In this document: positions 6,820 through 15,769 of the stretch, piece by piece | How positions within the stretch are numbered: position 1 is the first letter of the stretch | Layout: every line of letters begins with the position of its first letter | Assembly (NCBI GenBank): GCA_910579135.1 | Contig: CAJTTM010000041.1 | Coordinates: forward strand, 1 to 21,046 | Reading direction: 5' to 3' | DNA length: 21,046 nt | DNA from: an uncultured Erysipelotrichales bacterium | GTDB taxonomy: Bacteria; Bacillota_I; Bacilli_A; Erysipelotrichales; Coprobacillaceae | Position numbers and translations under genes: made by a program | The notes under the pieces: model-generated | The model's input: only the letters and a program-made list of their open reading frames with translations | What the model was told of the DNA's origin: nothing | Database searches by the model: none

Positions 6820-8315
6820 CCCTTATTTCCTCCTTCAATATTTTCTATAAAATCAATAAAAGCATGAATTCCTTCATCATTCATTTTAAATACACCTGCA
6901 TCTTCTAACACTTCTACAAAACGACTTGTAAGTGCTAATTTTAATAAATCATCTATATGACTTTCATCAATTTCATTCCTTCTTAATTCATCATACCATG
7001 ATTTATGTTTTTTTAAAATCTCATAATCATCAAATTTCTTATTTCCTAATAAACACTCTTTTAATAACTGTAATTCAGTTTTTAATCTTGCTGGTAAAAT
7101 AGCTAATCCCATCACTTCAATCAAACCAATATTTTCTTTTTTGATATGATGTAGATTTTGATGGGGATGGAAAATACCATCTGGATATTCTTCACTTGTA
7201 CGATTATTTCTTAATACAATATCTAATTGATATTCATTATCTTTCATTCTAGCAATTGGAGTTACTGTATTATGTGGTGTTTCATTAGTAAATGGAATAA
7301 TATCTAATAATTGATTTTCATATTTCTTCCATTTTTCTAATACTAATCCCGCAAAAGAGATGATTTCATTTTTATCTAATGAAGTTATCCTTATTGTTGA
7401 TAAAGGCCATTTTACAATTTCTATTTTTAAATGTGGAAAAGAACTTAATGATATCTCTTTAATAATTTCTGCTCCTTCTATAGGAAATGTATAACACCCT
7501 CCTTGATAATGATCATGTGTTAAAATCGATCCTCCTACGATTGGTAAATCAGCATTAGAACCAATCATATAATGTGGAAATTGATCCAAAAAAGAAAATA
7601 AATGTTTAAATGTTTGATGATTAATTGTCATAGGTGTATGCAATTCATTAAATACAATACAATGTTCATTATAATAAACATATGGTGAATATTGTAAATA
7701 ATACTGATGGTTTTCTAAAGCAACTGGAATAATTCTATGTGTTTGTCTTGCAGCACGTTTTAAGTCTCCACTAAATCCTACGTTTTCTTTACATAATAAA
7801 CATTTTGGATAACCACTTGATTTTATTGATTTTGCTTTTGCGATTTCTTTAGGATCTTTTTCTGGTTTAGAAAGGTTAATTGTTATTTCAATTAATCCAT
7901 ATTTATAATATTGTTGAAAACGTATATTTTTATCTGTTCTATTTTTACGAATATATTGTGAATTTATTGATAATTGATAATAATAATTTGTAGCATCTTG
8001 TGGTGATATCTTATATTTCTCTCTAAAATTTCTATCAACTTCACTTGGTCTAGGCATAATACAATTCATAATACGAGTATCAAAAAGATCTCTTGATGTT
8101 ATATCATCTTCAATGATGTTTTTCAATACTGCATAATCAAGAATTTTTTCTAATATTGATGTACATTCAGGTATATAGTCTTCTATTCTTTGAAAACAAA
8201 TATCATCTAATTGTAATAAATCTAATATTAAATTGATTGAATAATCAATATCTTCTTCTTTAATCATACCACGCTCTAATGCATAACATATAAGTTGACT
8301 AATCTCACGATCCAT
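6816..8315 (-). CDS. galT: UDP-glucose--hexose-1-phosphate uridylyltransferase, class II GalT
   Basis: A 499-aa enzyme exchanging UMP between UDP-glucose and galactose-1-phosphate through a uridylyl-histidine intermediate. Length and an all-helical N-terminus of about 90 residues identify the class II (Bacillota) GalT family rather than the shorter E. coli type. Visible motifs include MPRPSEVDRNFREKY (87-101), a CLLC pair (C172, C175), and the active-site segment GGSILTHDHYQGG (261-273). GGAGG (8327-8323) fixes the start. It is the first of three overlapping gal genes. galE, needed to regenerate UDP-glucose, is not in the window. No convincing separate promoter is seen in the 133 bases before it, only the hairpin at 8366-8419, so it may be co-transcribed with the glycosidase genes. 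Confidence 0.95.
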   Translation of the reverse strand: MDREISQLICYALERGMIKEEDIDYSINLILDLLQLDDICFQRIEDYIPECTSILEKILDYAVLKNIIEDDITSRDLFDTRIMNCIMPRPSEVDRNFREKYKISPQDATNYYYQLSINSQYIRKNRTDKNIRFQQYYKYGLIEITINLSKPEKDPKEIAKAKSIKSSGYPKCLLCKENVGFSGDLKRAARQTHRIIPVALENHQYYLQYSPYVYYNEHCIVFNELHTPMTINHQTFKHLFSFLDQFPHYMIGSNADLPIVGGSILTHDHYQGGCYTFPIEGAEIIKEISLSSFPHLKIEIVKWPLSTIRITSLDKNEIISFAGLVLEKWKKYENQLLDIIPFTNETPHNTVTPIARMKDNEYQLDIVLRNNRTSEEYPDGIFHPHQNLHHIKKENIGLIEVMGLAILPARLKTELQLLKECLLGNKKFDDYEILKKHKSWYDELRRNEIDESHIDDLLKLALTSRFVEVLEDAGVFKMNDEGIHAFIDFIENIEGGNKG

Positions 8316-8365
8316 AATATAACCTCCATTTAACCTATTTATAATTTATATCAATCTCTTTATGT

Positions 8366-8419
8366 GGAAAAGAACATAACACACCCATCGTTTTAAGATG
8401 CAATTTGGTTATGCTCTTT
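8366..8419 (-). terminator. Imperfect hairpin between the GH16 gene and galT: partial terminator or processing site
   Basis: On the minus strand AAAGAGCATAAC pairs with GTTATGTTCTTT (plus-strand arms 8408-8419 and 8369-8380) over 12 positions, one of them a G-U pair. A smaller CATC/GATG stem lies inside a 27-base interior. The trailing T-tract is weak (TTCTTTTCC). It could end part of the transcription from the surface-enzyme genes and so lower gal expression relative to them, or be a processing or stability element. Confidence 0.45.
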
Positions 8420-8448
8420 CTCATAAAATTTAGAAAAATACTTTTTAC

Positions 8449-10692
8449 TTAATTCTTTTTTAAATTCATAATAGCTGAATTTATAAGTTGTGTTGCTTTA
8501 TTAATCTCAGATTGTGTTGGATATTTTATATCTAATATAGCTTCTGCATCTGCAATTGCTTTATTTAACCTTTCTATTGATCGAACTGTATAAACGTTTG
8601 TTTGATCAGCTAAAGCTTTTGCTTCTTTCAATCTTGGAACAACCTGAGAATCAATCAAAATTTCTTCAAGATTTATTGCAATATTAACAATATTTCTACC
8701 ACTTTCTTTAATATATTTAGCTGAATATATTTTTCCTTCATCAACTTTTGATGATGGATTAGTCCATTTGTATCCTTTTGGAAGTTCAACTTCACTTAAT
8801 TGATGATTTTTAAAAGCGGTGATTCCTTGTCTACCATATAAATTTATAGCACTTAAATCATTCTTATCTAATACTGTTAATGTCGCAACTTGTCTTTGAA
8901 GTTTATGATTTGGAGTTACTTTTCCACTAAATACTGCATTTTTTGGATATGCAGTGTAGTAAATATTATATACTCCAGGCTCTAATAATTTTAAACTATC
9001 TACATCATTGACCCCTTCACATCTTAAGAATGCTCCAGATGTTTTACAATCTCCAGAATTATTAAACATAAATTCATCTTCTATTGAATAATCTACAACA
9101 TATTCCTTATTACCAATATTTGTAACAGTAATTCCATCTACTAAATCAGGTGTTTCACCCTCTATCATAGAAACATTCTTTATTCCATTCATAACAGGAC
9201 TATCACTATAATATTCATCAGAAGATTCTTTTTGTTCACTATTTTGATAATAGCGTACCCAATCAATAGCAAATTCAGTATTATCCTCAGCTAAATGATT
9301 ACCAGCATTTTTTGCCCAGTTTCCACCAGTTGCTAAATTCATTTGAATATATTGCGGTTGATTGAAACATGCTTGTAAAGCTCTAATACGTGCATCACTT
9401 TGATCATATTCTATTGTACTGTAGATTTCACCATCTAAATACCACTCTATTCTATCTTCTGACCAATTAATTCCAAATATATGATACTCATCATTAAAAT
9501 CATCATCCATGCCAATAGAGCGTCCTAGTTCATATGGAGAATAACTTCCATCCTTATCTACATCTCCATTTGCATAATAGAAATGTGGTGTTGCATAAAC
9601 AATTTTATTACTTTGATTTCCTTCATTTGATTCATCATTTCTAATTGTTCCACCAATCATTTCCATAATATCAATTTCACCACAAGCAGGCCAACCATAT
9701 CCTTGACGACTTGAAATATCACCATCTAAATTGAAGTTAGCTCCTAATGTCCAAAAAGCAGGGAATGCACCTTTACCTTTTGGTAACTTAGCTTTCATTT
9801 CAATACGTCCATATAAAAATTCTTTTTTACCTGCTGTTCTAACACTTCCAGAATCATACTTTACTTTTCTTGCAGCTGAACCAACAGGATTTAAATATTG
9901 ATCTTCAACTTTTCTGTCTGTTACTTTTAAAACAAGCTTTCCATTTTTAAGAAAAACATTATCTTTACTGTCTGTATAATGTTGTTGTTCATTACCACGA
10001 ACTCTACCTAACTCATATCCCCAAATATTTTGATCTAATTCTTGTCCATTAAAATCATCTTCCCATACATAGTTATACTCAGCATCTTTATCAATTTGAG
10101 TTAACACAACATTATCAATGTCTACAATTGCATCTCTACCAACAACATTTCCATCAGTCCATTTAATAAGTCCAACCGCAACATCATATTGATCCCCAGC
10201 TGTAAACTCAATTGTTTCTTTTCGCCATTCTCCATTTGTATACTGAAGTGCTTTTTCAGCAACTTGTCCTTTATTCATTTCTACTGCCTTATCATAACTA
10301 TATGATGAATTTTTAACACTAAGGAAAACACCTTTCATAGTGCTTGTGTCACCTGTTCCACTATAACTGACTTTCACATCAGCAGTTAGTCTATATTTTT
10401 TCCCTGGCTTAACATTTGCGTATTGTAGAAGGGATCCATCAGATACTCCTTGACCTATTCTTCCTAAACGATTTCCATTTTCATTAACTATAGAACTATT
10501 ATTTGTCTTCCAAATTGTATTAGTTTTTTCAAAATCACCACTGCTAATTAAACTTAGTGGAGTTAATTCATCTGCTATTTTACTTGTTTTAGCAGTTACA
10601 TCACCAATAATAGAATAGCCTTGTGTTAATAATGTTGTTACCAGTGCAGTCCCAACTACTGCTTTTCCTACTTTTAATAATTTTTTATTCAT
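8449..10692 (-). CDS. Secreted GH16 endo-glycosidase with CBM4/9-like module and C-terminal FIVAR
   Basis: A 747-aa exported enzyme. It has a signal peptide (1 to about 34), then a jelly-roll carbohydrate-binding module of CBM4/9 type (about 46-200, SGDFEKTNTIWK to IVDIDNVVLT). The GH16 catalytic domain (about 205-484) carries GEIDIMEMIGG, in which E339 is the predicted nucleophile, D341 the assistant and E344 the acid/base. The extra Met gives the beta-bulge form seen in laminarinases and related endo-galactosidases. Two Ig-like segments (about 495-605 and 606-680) and a FIVAR helical domain (685-747) follow. There is no sorting tail, unlike the two upstream proteins, so it is probably released. 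The start at 10692 (GGGAG upstream, signal peptide) is chosen over an in-frame ATG at 10737, which would overlap the sialidase gene. The nearest annotation would be beta-glucanase; the neighbours favour host-glycan endo-beta-galactosidase activity, which is inference. Confidence 0.9.
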   Translation of the reverse strand: MNKKLLKVGKAVVGTALVTTLLTQGYSIIGDVTAKTSKIADELTPLSLISSGDFEKTNTIWKTNNSSIVNENGNRLGRIGQGVSDGSLLQYANVKPGKKYRLTADVKVSYSGTGDTSTMKGVFLSVKNSSYSYDKAVEMNKGQVAEKALQYTNGEWRKETIEFTAGDQYDVAVGLIKWTDGNVVGRDAIVDIDNVVLTQIDKDAEYNYVWEDDFNGQELDQNIWGYELGRVRGNEQQHYTDSKDNVFLKNGKLVLKVTDRKVEDQYLNPVGSAARKVKYDSGSVRTAGKKEFLYGRIEMKAKLPKGKGAFPAFWTLGANFNLDGDISSRQGYGWPACGEIDIMEMIGGTIRNDESNEGNQSNKIVYATPHFYYANGDVDKDGSYSPYELGRSIGMDDDFNDEYHIFGINWSEDRIEWYLDGEIYSTIEYDQSDARIRALQACFNQPQYIQMNLATGGNWAKNAGNHLAEDNTEFAIDWVRYYQNSEQKESSDEYYSDSPVMNGIKNVSMIEGETPDLVDGITVTNIGNKEYVVDYSIEDEFMFNNSGDCKTSGAFLRCEGVNDVDSLKLLEPGVYNIYYTAYPKNAVFSGKVTPNHKLQRQVATLTVLDKNDLSAINLYGRQGITAFKNHQLSEVELPKGYKWTNPSSKVDEGKIYSAKYIKESGRNIVNIAINLEEILIDSQVVPRLKEAKALADQTNVYTVRSIERLNKAIADAEAILDIKYPTQSEINKATQLINSAIMNLKKN

Positions 10693-10705
10693 ATATAGCT
10701 CCCTT

Positions 10706-13700
10706 CTATCTTGTTTCTTTCTTTTTACCAACAACAAAGCAAACTATAGCTGCGATTCCCATACATCCTATTAACAATTCAATAGAGCATGTATTATCAG
10801 AAGTGGTAACTTGTCTTTTGGATACTAAAGTATTATTTTGTTTGTCCTTTTGTTTTGTATTCAATTTAGAACCTAATACTGAAGATGAAATATCATCTTT
10901 TGTATCAGAGTCATTTGGTTTTTGATTATCCGCTCCAGGATCCTTATCACCATCAGGATTCTCTGGTTTTTTGTTATCGTCTGGAGTTGTAGGATTCTCT
11001 GGTTTTTTGTCATCATCTGGAGTTGTAGGAGTTTCTGGCTTAACATCATCAGTTGTTTTCTTCTTCTCTACTACCATTACAAATTCAGAGAATAAATGAT
11101 TCTCAAATGCAACCTTTCCATCTTCCTTTGTTACATAAATAGCATCAATATCTTTTAATCCATCTCCATCAATATCATGTAATCTATAAATGAAAACCTC
11201 TTTATCTCTTAACTGTTCATCTAAAATCATTTCAAAGTCTAATAATAATGATGTTTCTCCAATTCTTGCAATCTCTCTCTTTTCTAAAGCATCTTGACTA
11301 TCTTTTTCATATACAACAAGATTAACATCAAAGTATTGATAAATTTCTGTATCCTTATCCTTTTCAATATCTACAAGATAATTATTAAGTTTTGCTTTCA
11401 TTTCATCACTTAAACTTGATAACGGAAGAATTGATGATTCTGCTACAACCTCAACATATTTACCTTTATTCAATGATTTTCTTACAACATCTAAAGCAGA
11501 TGCATCTTTCTTTAATACTTTTTCAGCTTCTACTAAATCTGCAAAACCAACAACAACTTTATTAACTTGATCATCTATTGTAACTGGAGTTACATAAACT
11601 GTATTATTTTCATGTTCAAGTCTAATTAACCCATCAATAGCATTTATCAAATCATTTGTTGCCTTATCCACTTCTTCTTGAGATGGTCTTGCTTTATCAT
11701 TAATTTGATTTGCTCTTTCTAAAGCTCCTACATATTTATTAACAGATGAATTTGTATATTCTTGAAGATTAATAACCTTTGTACTATTAATAGCTTTTAC
11801 TAATTCACTCTTATCTACTACTGATGTATAGCCAGCAGTCAAATCCATAGCTTCTTGACTTGTTAGAATCTCATCAGTAACTAATACATATTCAATTTCA
11901 CCTTTAAAATTACTAATACCGTTTTGCCCTCCAATTGTAACACTATTAATTGAAGTTGTTATTTGTGAGAATACTTCAAATCCTCCACTAACTGATAATA
12001 CTTTCACTTCTTGTCCATCAATCGTTAAACGATATTGATTCGAATCATTAGACAATACAACTGTATGCCATTCATCTTTACTTAAAGGTGAATCATTAAA
12101 TGCTGCTTGTGAACCAGATTTTGCATAAACAATTTTTAAAACATCATTATTTAAGATAGCCAATGAAGCATATGTTCCATTTCCTCTTAAATCAGAAGTT
12201 GCATTATTAATACCAAGTATTGCACTATCTCCGCTATCTGTTGAAGCACGTTTAAATTTAACAATAATTGATCCAGACTTTACATTTTTTAAATCTTGAA
12301 GTGATTTATTATCAGAGTTAATATCATTGTCTTGAAGATTTTCTATTCTTTGTCCATCAAATGTTTGATTTCCTTCTTCAAATGTCTTATTAATAATCGA
12401 ATTACCTTTTAAAGCATCTAAACTAACCTGACTATCATGTAAAATTTGTTCATCTAAGATTTCATCATCATTTTTAGCAACAATCTTATAATAATTATCT
12501 TTACCATATCCACATTCATGAATAAATTCATTATAACTATCAGCATTAATTGTTTTTATAACTTCATATATTCCATCTTCTTTATCTGATACTGAAATAA
12601 CATATTGATTTGCTGATACAACATCATTCCAACTTAATCTTACTGTACTATAACGAGATACAATTTCAGCATCTAAGTTATCTTTAATAGCTGTAGATGT
12701 CCCAGTTACACACATTTCTGCAATACTTGCTAAAGCAGTTGACGTTGTTGGTGCTTTTGCTGTACCAGTAATTGTTATCTTAACATATTGCACATTTTCT
12801 TGTGGCTCAAATGAAACTGATTTCCATCCATCAGATGCCATCCAAGTTCCAGTTGCAACATTTTTGTATGTGTTATTATCTGAACTTACAGAAATTGTAT
12901 AATTTGTAATTCTACCATCATAATTACCTTGACGTGGTAAATATCTAATACCATCTACTACTGATGGACCTTTTAAATTAGCGACAAAATAAGCACCATT
13001 TGCATTTGAAACCCAATATGATAAAGGATCGTTATCTTTAGCATTTAAGGCTTTTGTTGAACTTATTGCAGCACTTCCACCAGCATTAACAACAGTAATA
13101 TCTCTTGACTTATCTGTTGGATCATTACCAATATTGGCAATAGTATATAACTTATTATTATTCTTTTCTATATCAAAAGCTTGACCATAAACTGTATCAA
13201 TAATTGCATCACTTTCAACAGATGCTGCAATTTCTCCTTGGTCAGTATCTTTCACTTTATATTTAAAGATCAATTCATTTGTTCCAGATCCAGAAACATA
13301 TTCAGCATTTGCTGCAATACCATTAATCCTTAAGTTTAAACGAAGTGTTGTTCCATTAACCATAAATACTGTTTGATCAAAAGATACTTTAATTCTTAAT
13401 TCATCACCAGTCTTAACAACTTTATTTTCATTATCAATTTTTATGCTTTCAATTTTTGGTGAGAATACATTAACTTTTTTATCAGTAAGATAATCAAAGT
13501 TAATTTTCATATATCGCATAATATAATTCTCTTTCTCATAAACAATACCAATATGATCTTCATCTAATTGAACTAAACTTGAATATGCAAATCCACCATC
13601 ATCAATAGTTTTATCATATTTAACATTCAATTGTTCACCATTCATTTCACATAATCTTATATGTCCAACTCTTCTTGCTTTTTTAGAAGTTGTTAATGTT

Positions 13701-15766
13701 TTTGTACTATTTGCATCTCCACTTGCATTAGAAATCGCAATGTATTCTTTTACTCCTTTACCATCCAAATCAGCTTTAATTGCAATCGCAGATAACTGAC
13801 AGAACGGCTCACGAATATCTGTATCATAAACTTGACCCCATGTTTCTCCACAGTCTTCACTAATTGCATATTGAACAACACCATAGTCTCTCTTTGTATC
13901 TATATAAGAAGTATTTCTCATAAATTGAACTAATCTGCCATCTTCTAATTGTACAATTTGACTTTCAGTTAATTCATATGCTGCATCACCTTTTTGAGTA
14001 TTTAAAGTTTGTGAAGTAATTGTTCTTTCTTCATCAGTTCCTTTATTAATAATTCTACCATCATTAGGAGATTCTCCTCTAGTCCAAGTTTTTCCACCAT
14101 CATCACTATAAATATTTGCAGAACTTTGACTTCCTAAATTTGTTCCCACACCATTTGTTGTATAATAAATTGGGAAAATCAAACGAGTTGACCCATCAGC
14201 TTTTTTAGCCTTAATACCTGCACCTGGCCCTGTTCCTACAAACTTCATATAATCTTCTTTAATATATGGTGTTAAATCTCTTGGTTGATCCCATGTTTCA
14301 CCATCATCTGTACTTGTGAACATCCAAACGAAAACAGTTTTTAAAACATGTAATTCCCCGCTCTTATTTCCTGAACCATTTAAATAAATATTTCCAGCAT
14401 TAACACCTTTCTTTAATAGTTGTCCATTACTTGTACTTGTTAATGTTTCTGCATTGTACCCTTCTACAACATAATCAGTTCTATTTCCTCTTCCATCATA
14501 AACAACACCATTTTCTTTAACAGTATATCGGTTGTTTTGACTATCATAAAGATTCAAATACCATTTTCCTTTAATATTTTCATATGCACTTGTTGTTGTT
14601 GCATCTATAGCCCCATTTGACTCTGGACAGATATCAACAAATAAATATGTTGTCCCATCTGCATGTAAAAGAACAGGGTCTATAGCAATGGCTGATTGAG
14701 TACGTCTAGAATTTGGATAATAACCATCTTCAATAAAATCTCTACTTTTATCAAAATTACTATTTGTAGGCATATCTATAACAACATTATTTTCATTCCA
14801 AGTTCTTCCATCATCATCACTTGTTCTTACAACTGTTGCAATATCTCCCCAGTCATTATAATGATATTTTCTTGCATCTGCTGCTGCAATAAGTTTTCCA
14901 CTATCTGTTTTAACAATAGATGGAATTCTATACATACTTACAGCAACACCATTTGGATCATCTCCTTCTTCACCAGAATTAATTAATGTTCCCTTTTGCC
15001 ATAAGTTTACCATTTTTGGAAGTTCTACAACATCAGTTGACTTATGTAAATCCTTAACTTGATTTTCATTAAGAACTTCACTATGAATTTGAACCATATC
15101 CATTGATCCATCAACATCATATTTTAATGTATTACTTCCAATATCTACTCCACCTAAAGTTACAGTATTAAGATTATTCTTAATTGTATTAAAGAAATTG
15201 TAAGTGACATCTGCTGTATCTATTACATCACCATCTAAATAAACTGTTGCTTTAGATTTTGAATCATCAATTTCTTTAAATGTATAAGTTAGAGTATGCC
15301 AATTCGTATTATTAAGCGTTCCTGATTTTAATGGAATACTATAAGTATGGACACCTGCACCTCCTGCTGCCGCTCTCTTTTCAAATCCAATACTTTCTTG
15401 ACCATTAACATTTCTCAATACATATAAAACAGCATATTGGTTTGCAGTTGTATTGTTAGATGCACTCAATAGTCCATTAACTCTAGCACCAGATGTATTT
15501 TCACTGTTAACAACAACATTGAATTTAAATCTAAAAGTTATACTTCCAGATTTCATAGCACTTGTTACTTTTGTTAAATTTTCTGATGTATTTAATTCTT
15601 CACTACTTGTTCTTGCTGTAGCAAGAGTTTTATCAAATTTTTTATTTTCTATTTGTATCATTGGTTCCAACATCACTTCTTCAGCATAAGAGTTAGTTCC
15701 TCCTGCTATGATTGATAGTGATAACATAAACACCAATAAAATTTTAATTATTCGGTTCTTTTTCAT
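10706..15766 (-). CDS. Large multimodular GH33 sialidase (NanI type), probably wall-attached
   Basis: A 1686-aa exo-alpha-sialidase that removes terminal sialic acid from surface glycans. Signal peptide 1-28; CBM40-like sialic-acid module (about 52-241); GH33 beta-propeller (about 255-765) with YRIP (R280), DAR (R299), acid D305 or D308, nucleophile pair E601/Y728, R617 in FMRN, and a third Arg probably R698 or R699. Four Asp boxes end at W323, W492, W561 and W643. An inserted subdomain (about 412-475) matches the NanI class. Then come an Ig-like domain (770-880), CBM32 (885-1022), FN3-like (1032-1115), a LamG-like domain (1125-1312), FIVAR (1316-1384), a pre-anchor domain (1385-1569), an acidic Pro-rich linker, and a tail VTTSD-hydrophobic-KKKETR in place of LPxTG. 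AGGGGA at the end of the upstream gene is its ribosome binding site; the gap is three bases. Confidence 0.93.
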   Translation of the reverse strand: MKKNRIIKILLVFMLSLSIIAGGTNSYAEEVMLEPMIQIENKKFDKTLATARTSSEELNTSENLTKVTSAMKSGSITFRFKFNVVVNSENTSGARVNGLLSASNNTTANQYAVLYVLRNVNGQESIGFEKRAAAGGAGVHTYSIPLKSGTLNNTNWHTLTYTFKEIDDSKSKATVYLDGDVIDTADVTYNFFNTIKNNLNTVTLGGVDIGSNTLKYDVDGSMDMVQIHSEVLNENQVKDLHKSTDVVELPKMVNLWQKGTLINSGEEGDDPNGVAVSMYRIPSIVKTDSGKLIAAADARKYHYNDWGDIATVVRTSDDDGRTWNENNVVIDMPTNSNFDKSRDFIEDGYYPNSRRTQSAIAIDPVLLHADGTTYLFVDICPESNGAIDATTTSAYENIKGKWYLNLYDSQNNRYTVKENGVVYDGRGNRTDYVVEGYNAETLTSTSNGQLLKKGVNAGNIYLNGSGNKSGELHVLKTVFVWMFTSTDDGETWDQPRDLTPYIKEDYMKFVGTGPGAGIKAKKADGSTRLIFPIYYTTNGVGTNLGSQSSANIYSDDGGKTWTRGESPNDGRIINKGTDEERTITSQTLNTQKGDAAYELTESQIVQLEDGRLVQFMRNTSYIDTKRDYGVVQYAISEDCGETWGQVYDTDIREPFCQLSAIAIKADLDGKGVKEYIAISNASGDANSTKTLTTSKKARRVGHIRLCEMNGEQLNVKYDKTIDDGGFAYSSLVQLDEDHIGIVYEKENYIMRYMKINFDYLTDKKVNVFSPKIESIKIDNENKVVKTGDELRIKVSFDQTVFMVNGTTLRLNLRINGIAANAEYVSGSGTNELIFKYKVKDTDQGEIAASVESDAIIDTVYGQAFDIEKNNNKLYTIANIGNDPTDKSRDITVVNAGGSAAISSTKALNAKDNDPLSYWVSNANGAYFVANLKGPSVVDGIRYLPRQGNYDGRITNYTISVSSDNNTYKNVATGTWMASDGWKSVSFEPQENVQYVKITITGTAKAPTTSTALASIAEMCVTGTSTAIKDNLDAEIVSRYSTVRLSWNDVVSANQYVISVSDKEDGIYEVIKTINADSYNEFIHECGYGKDNYYKIVAKNDDEILDEQILHDSQVSLDALKGNSIINKTFEEGNQTFDGQRIENLQDNDINSDNKSLQDLKNVKSGSIIVKFKRASTDSGDSAILGINNATSDLRGNGTYASLAILNNDVLKIVYAKSGSQAAFNDSPLSKDEWHTVVLSNDSNQYRLTIDGQEVKVLSVSGGFEVFSQITTSINSVTIGGQNGISNFKGEIEYVLVTDEILTSQEAMDLTAGYTSVVDKSELVKAINSTKVINLQEYTNSSVNKYVGALERANQINDKARPSQEEVDKATNDLINAIDGLIRLEHENNTVYVTPVTIDDQVNKVVVGFADLVEAEKVLKKDASALDVVRKSLNKGKYVEVVAESSILPLSSLSDEMKAKLNNYLVDIEKDKDTEIYQYFDVNLVVYEKDSQDALEKREIARIGETSLLLDFEMILDEQLRDKEVFIYRLHDIDGDGLKDIDAIYVTKEDGKVAFENHLFSEFVMVVEKKKTTDDVKPETPTTPDDDKKPENPTTPDDNKKPENPDGDKDPGADNQKPNDSDTKDDISSSVLGSKLNTKQKDKQNNTLVSKRQVTTSDNTCSIELLIGCMGIAAIVCFVVGKKKETR
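10955..11026. repeat. Tandem 36-bp repeat encoding the sialidase wall linker
   Basis: Two 36-bp copies (10955-10990 and 10991-11026) differ at only two positions, and a third partial copy runs to about 11041. They encode the 12-residue unit PENPTTPDDDKK of the cell-wall-spanning linker. The near identity suggests recent expansion or contraction by slippage. Confidence 0.85.
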
Positions 15767-15769
15767 TGT

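Noticed and set aside
10955..11026. Tandem repeat considered as a CRISPR-like or regulatory array
   Set aside because: The units are contiguous without spacers, in frame, a multiple of three, and encode an acidic Pro-rich wall linker.
14696..14986. Open frame on the plus strand inside the sialidase gene (96 codons)
   Set aside because: It lies wholly antisense to the GH33 catalytic domain, is very rich in Ile/Thr/Cys as expected from reading AT-rich code backwards, and has no ribosome binding site. Similar antisense frames at 15453-15689, 17156-17374, 18515-18718 and 10623-10925 were rejected for the same reasons.
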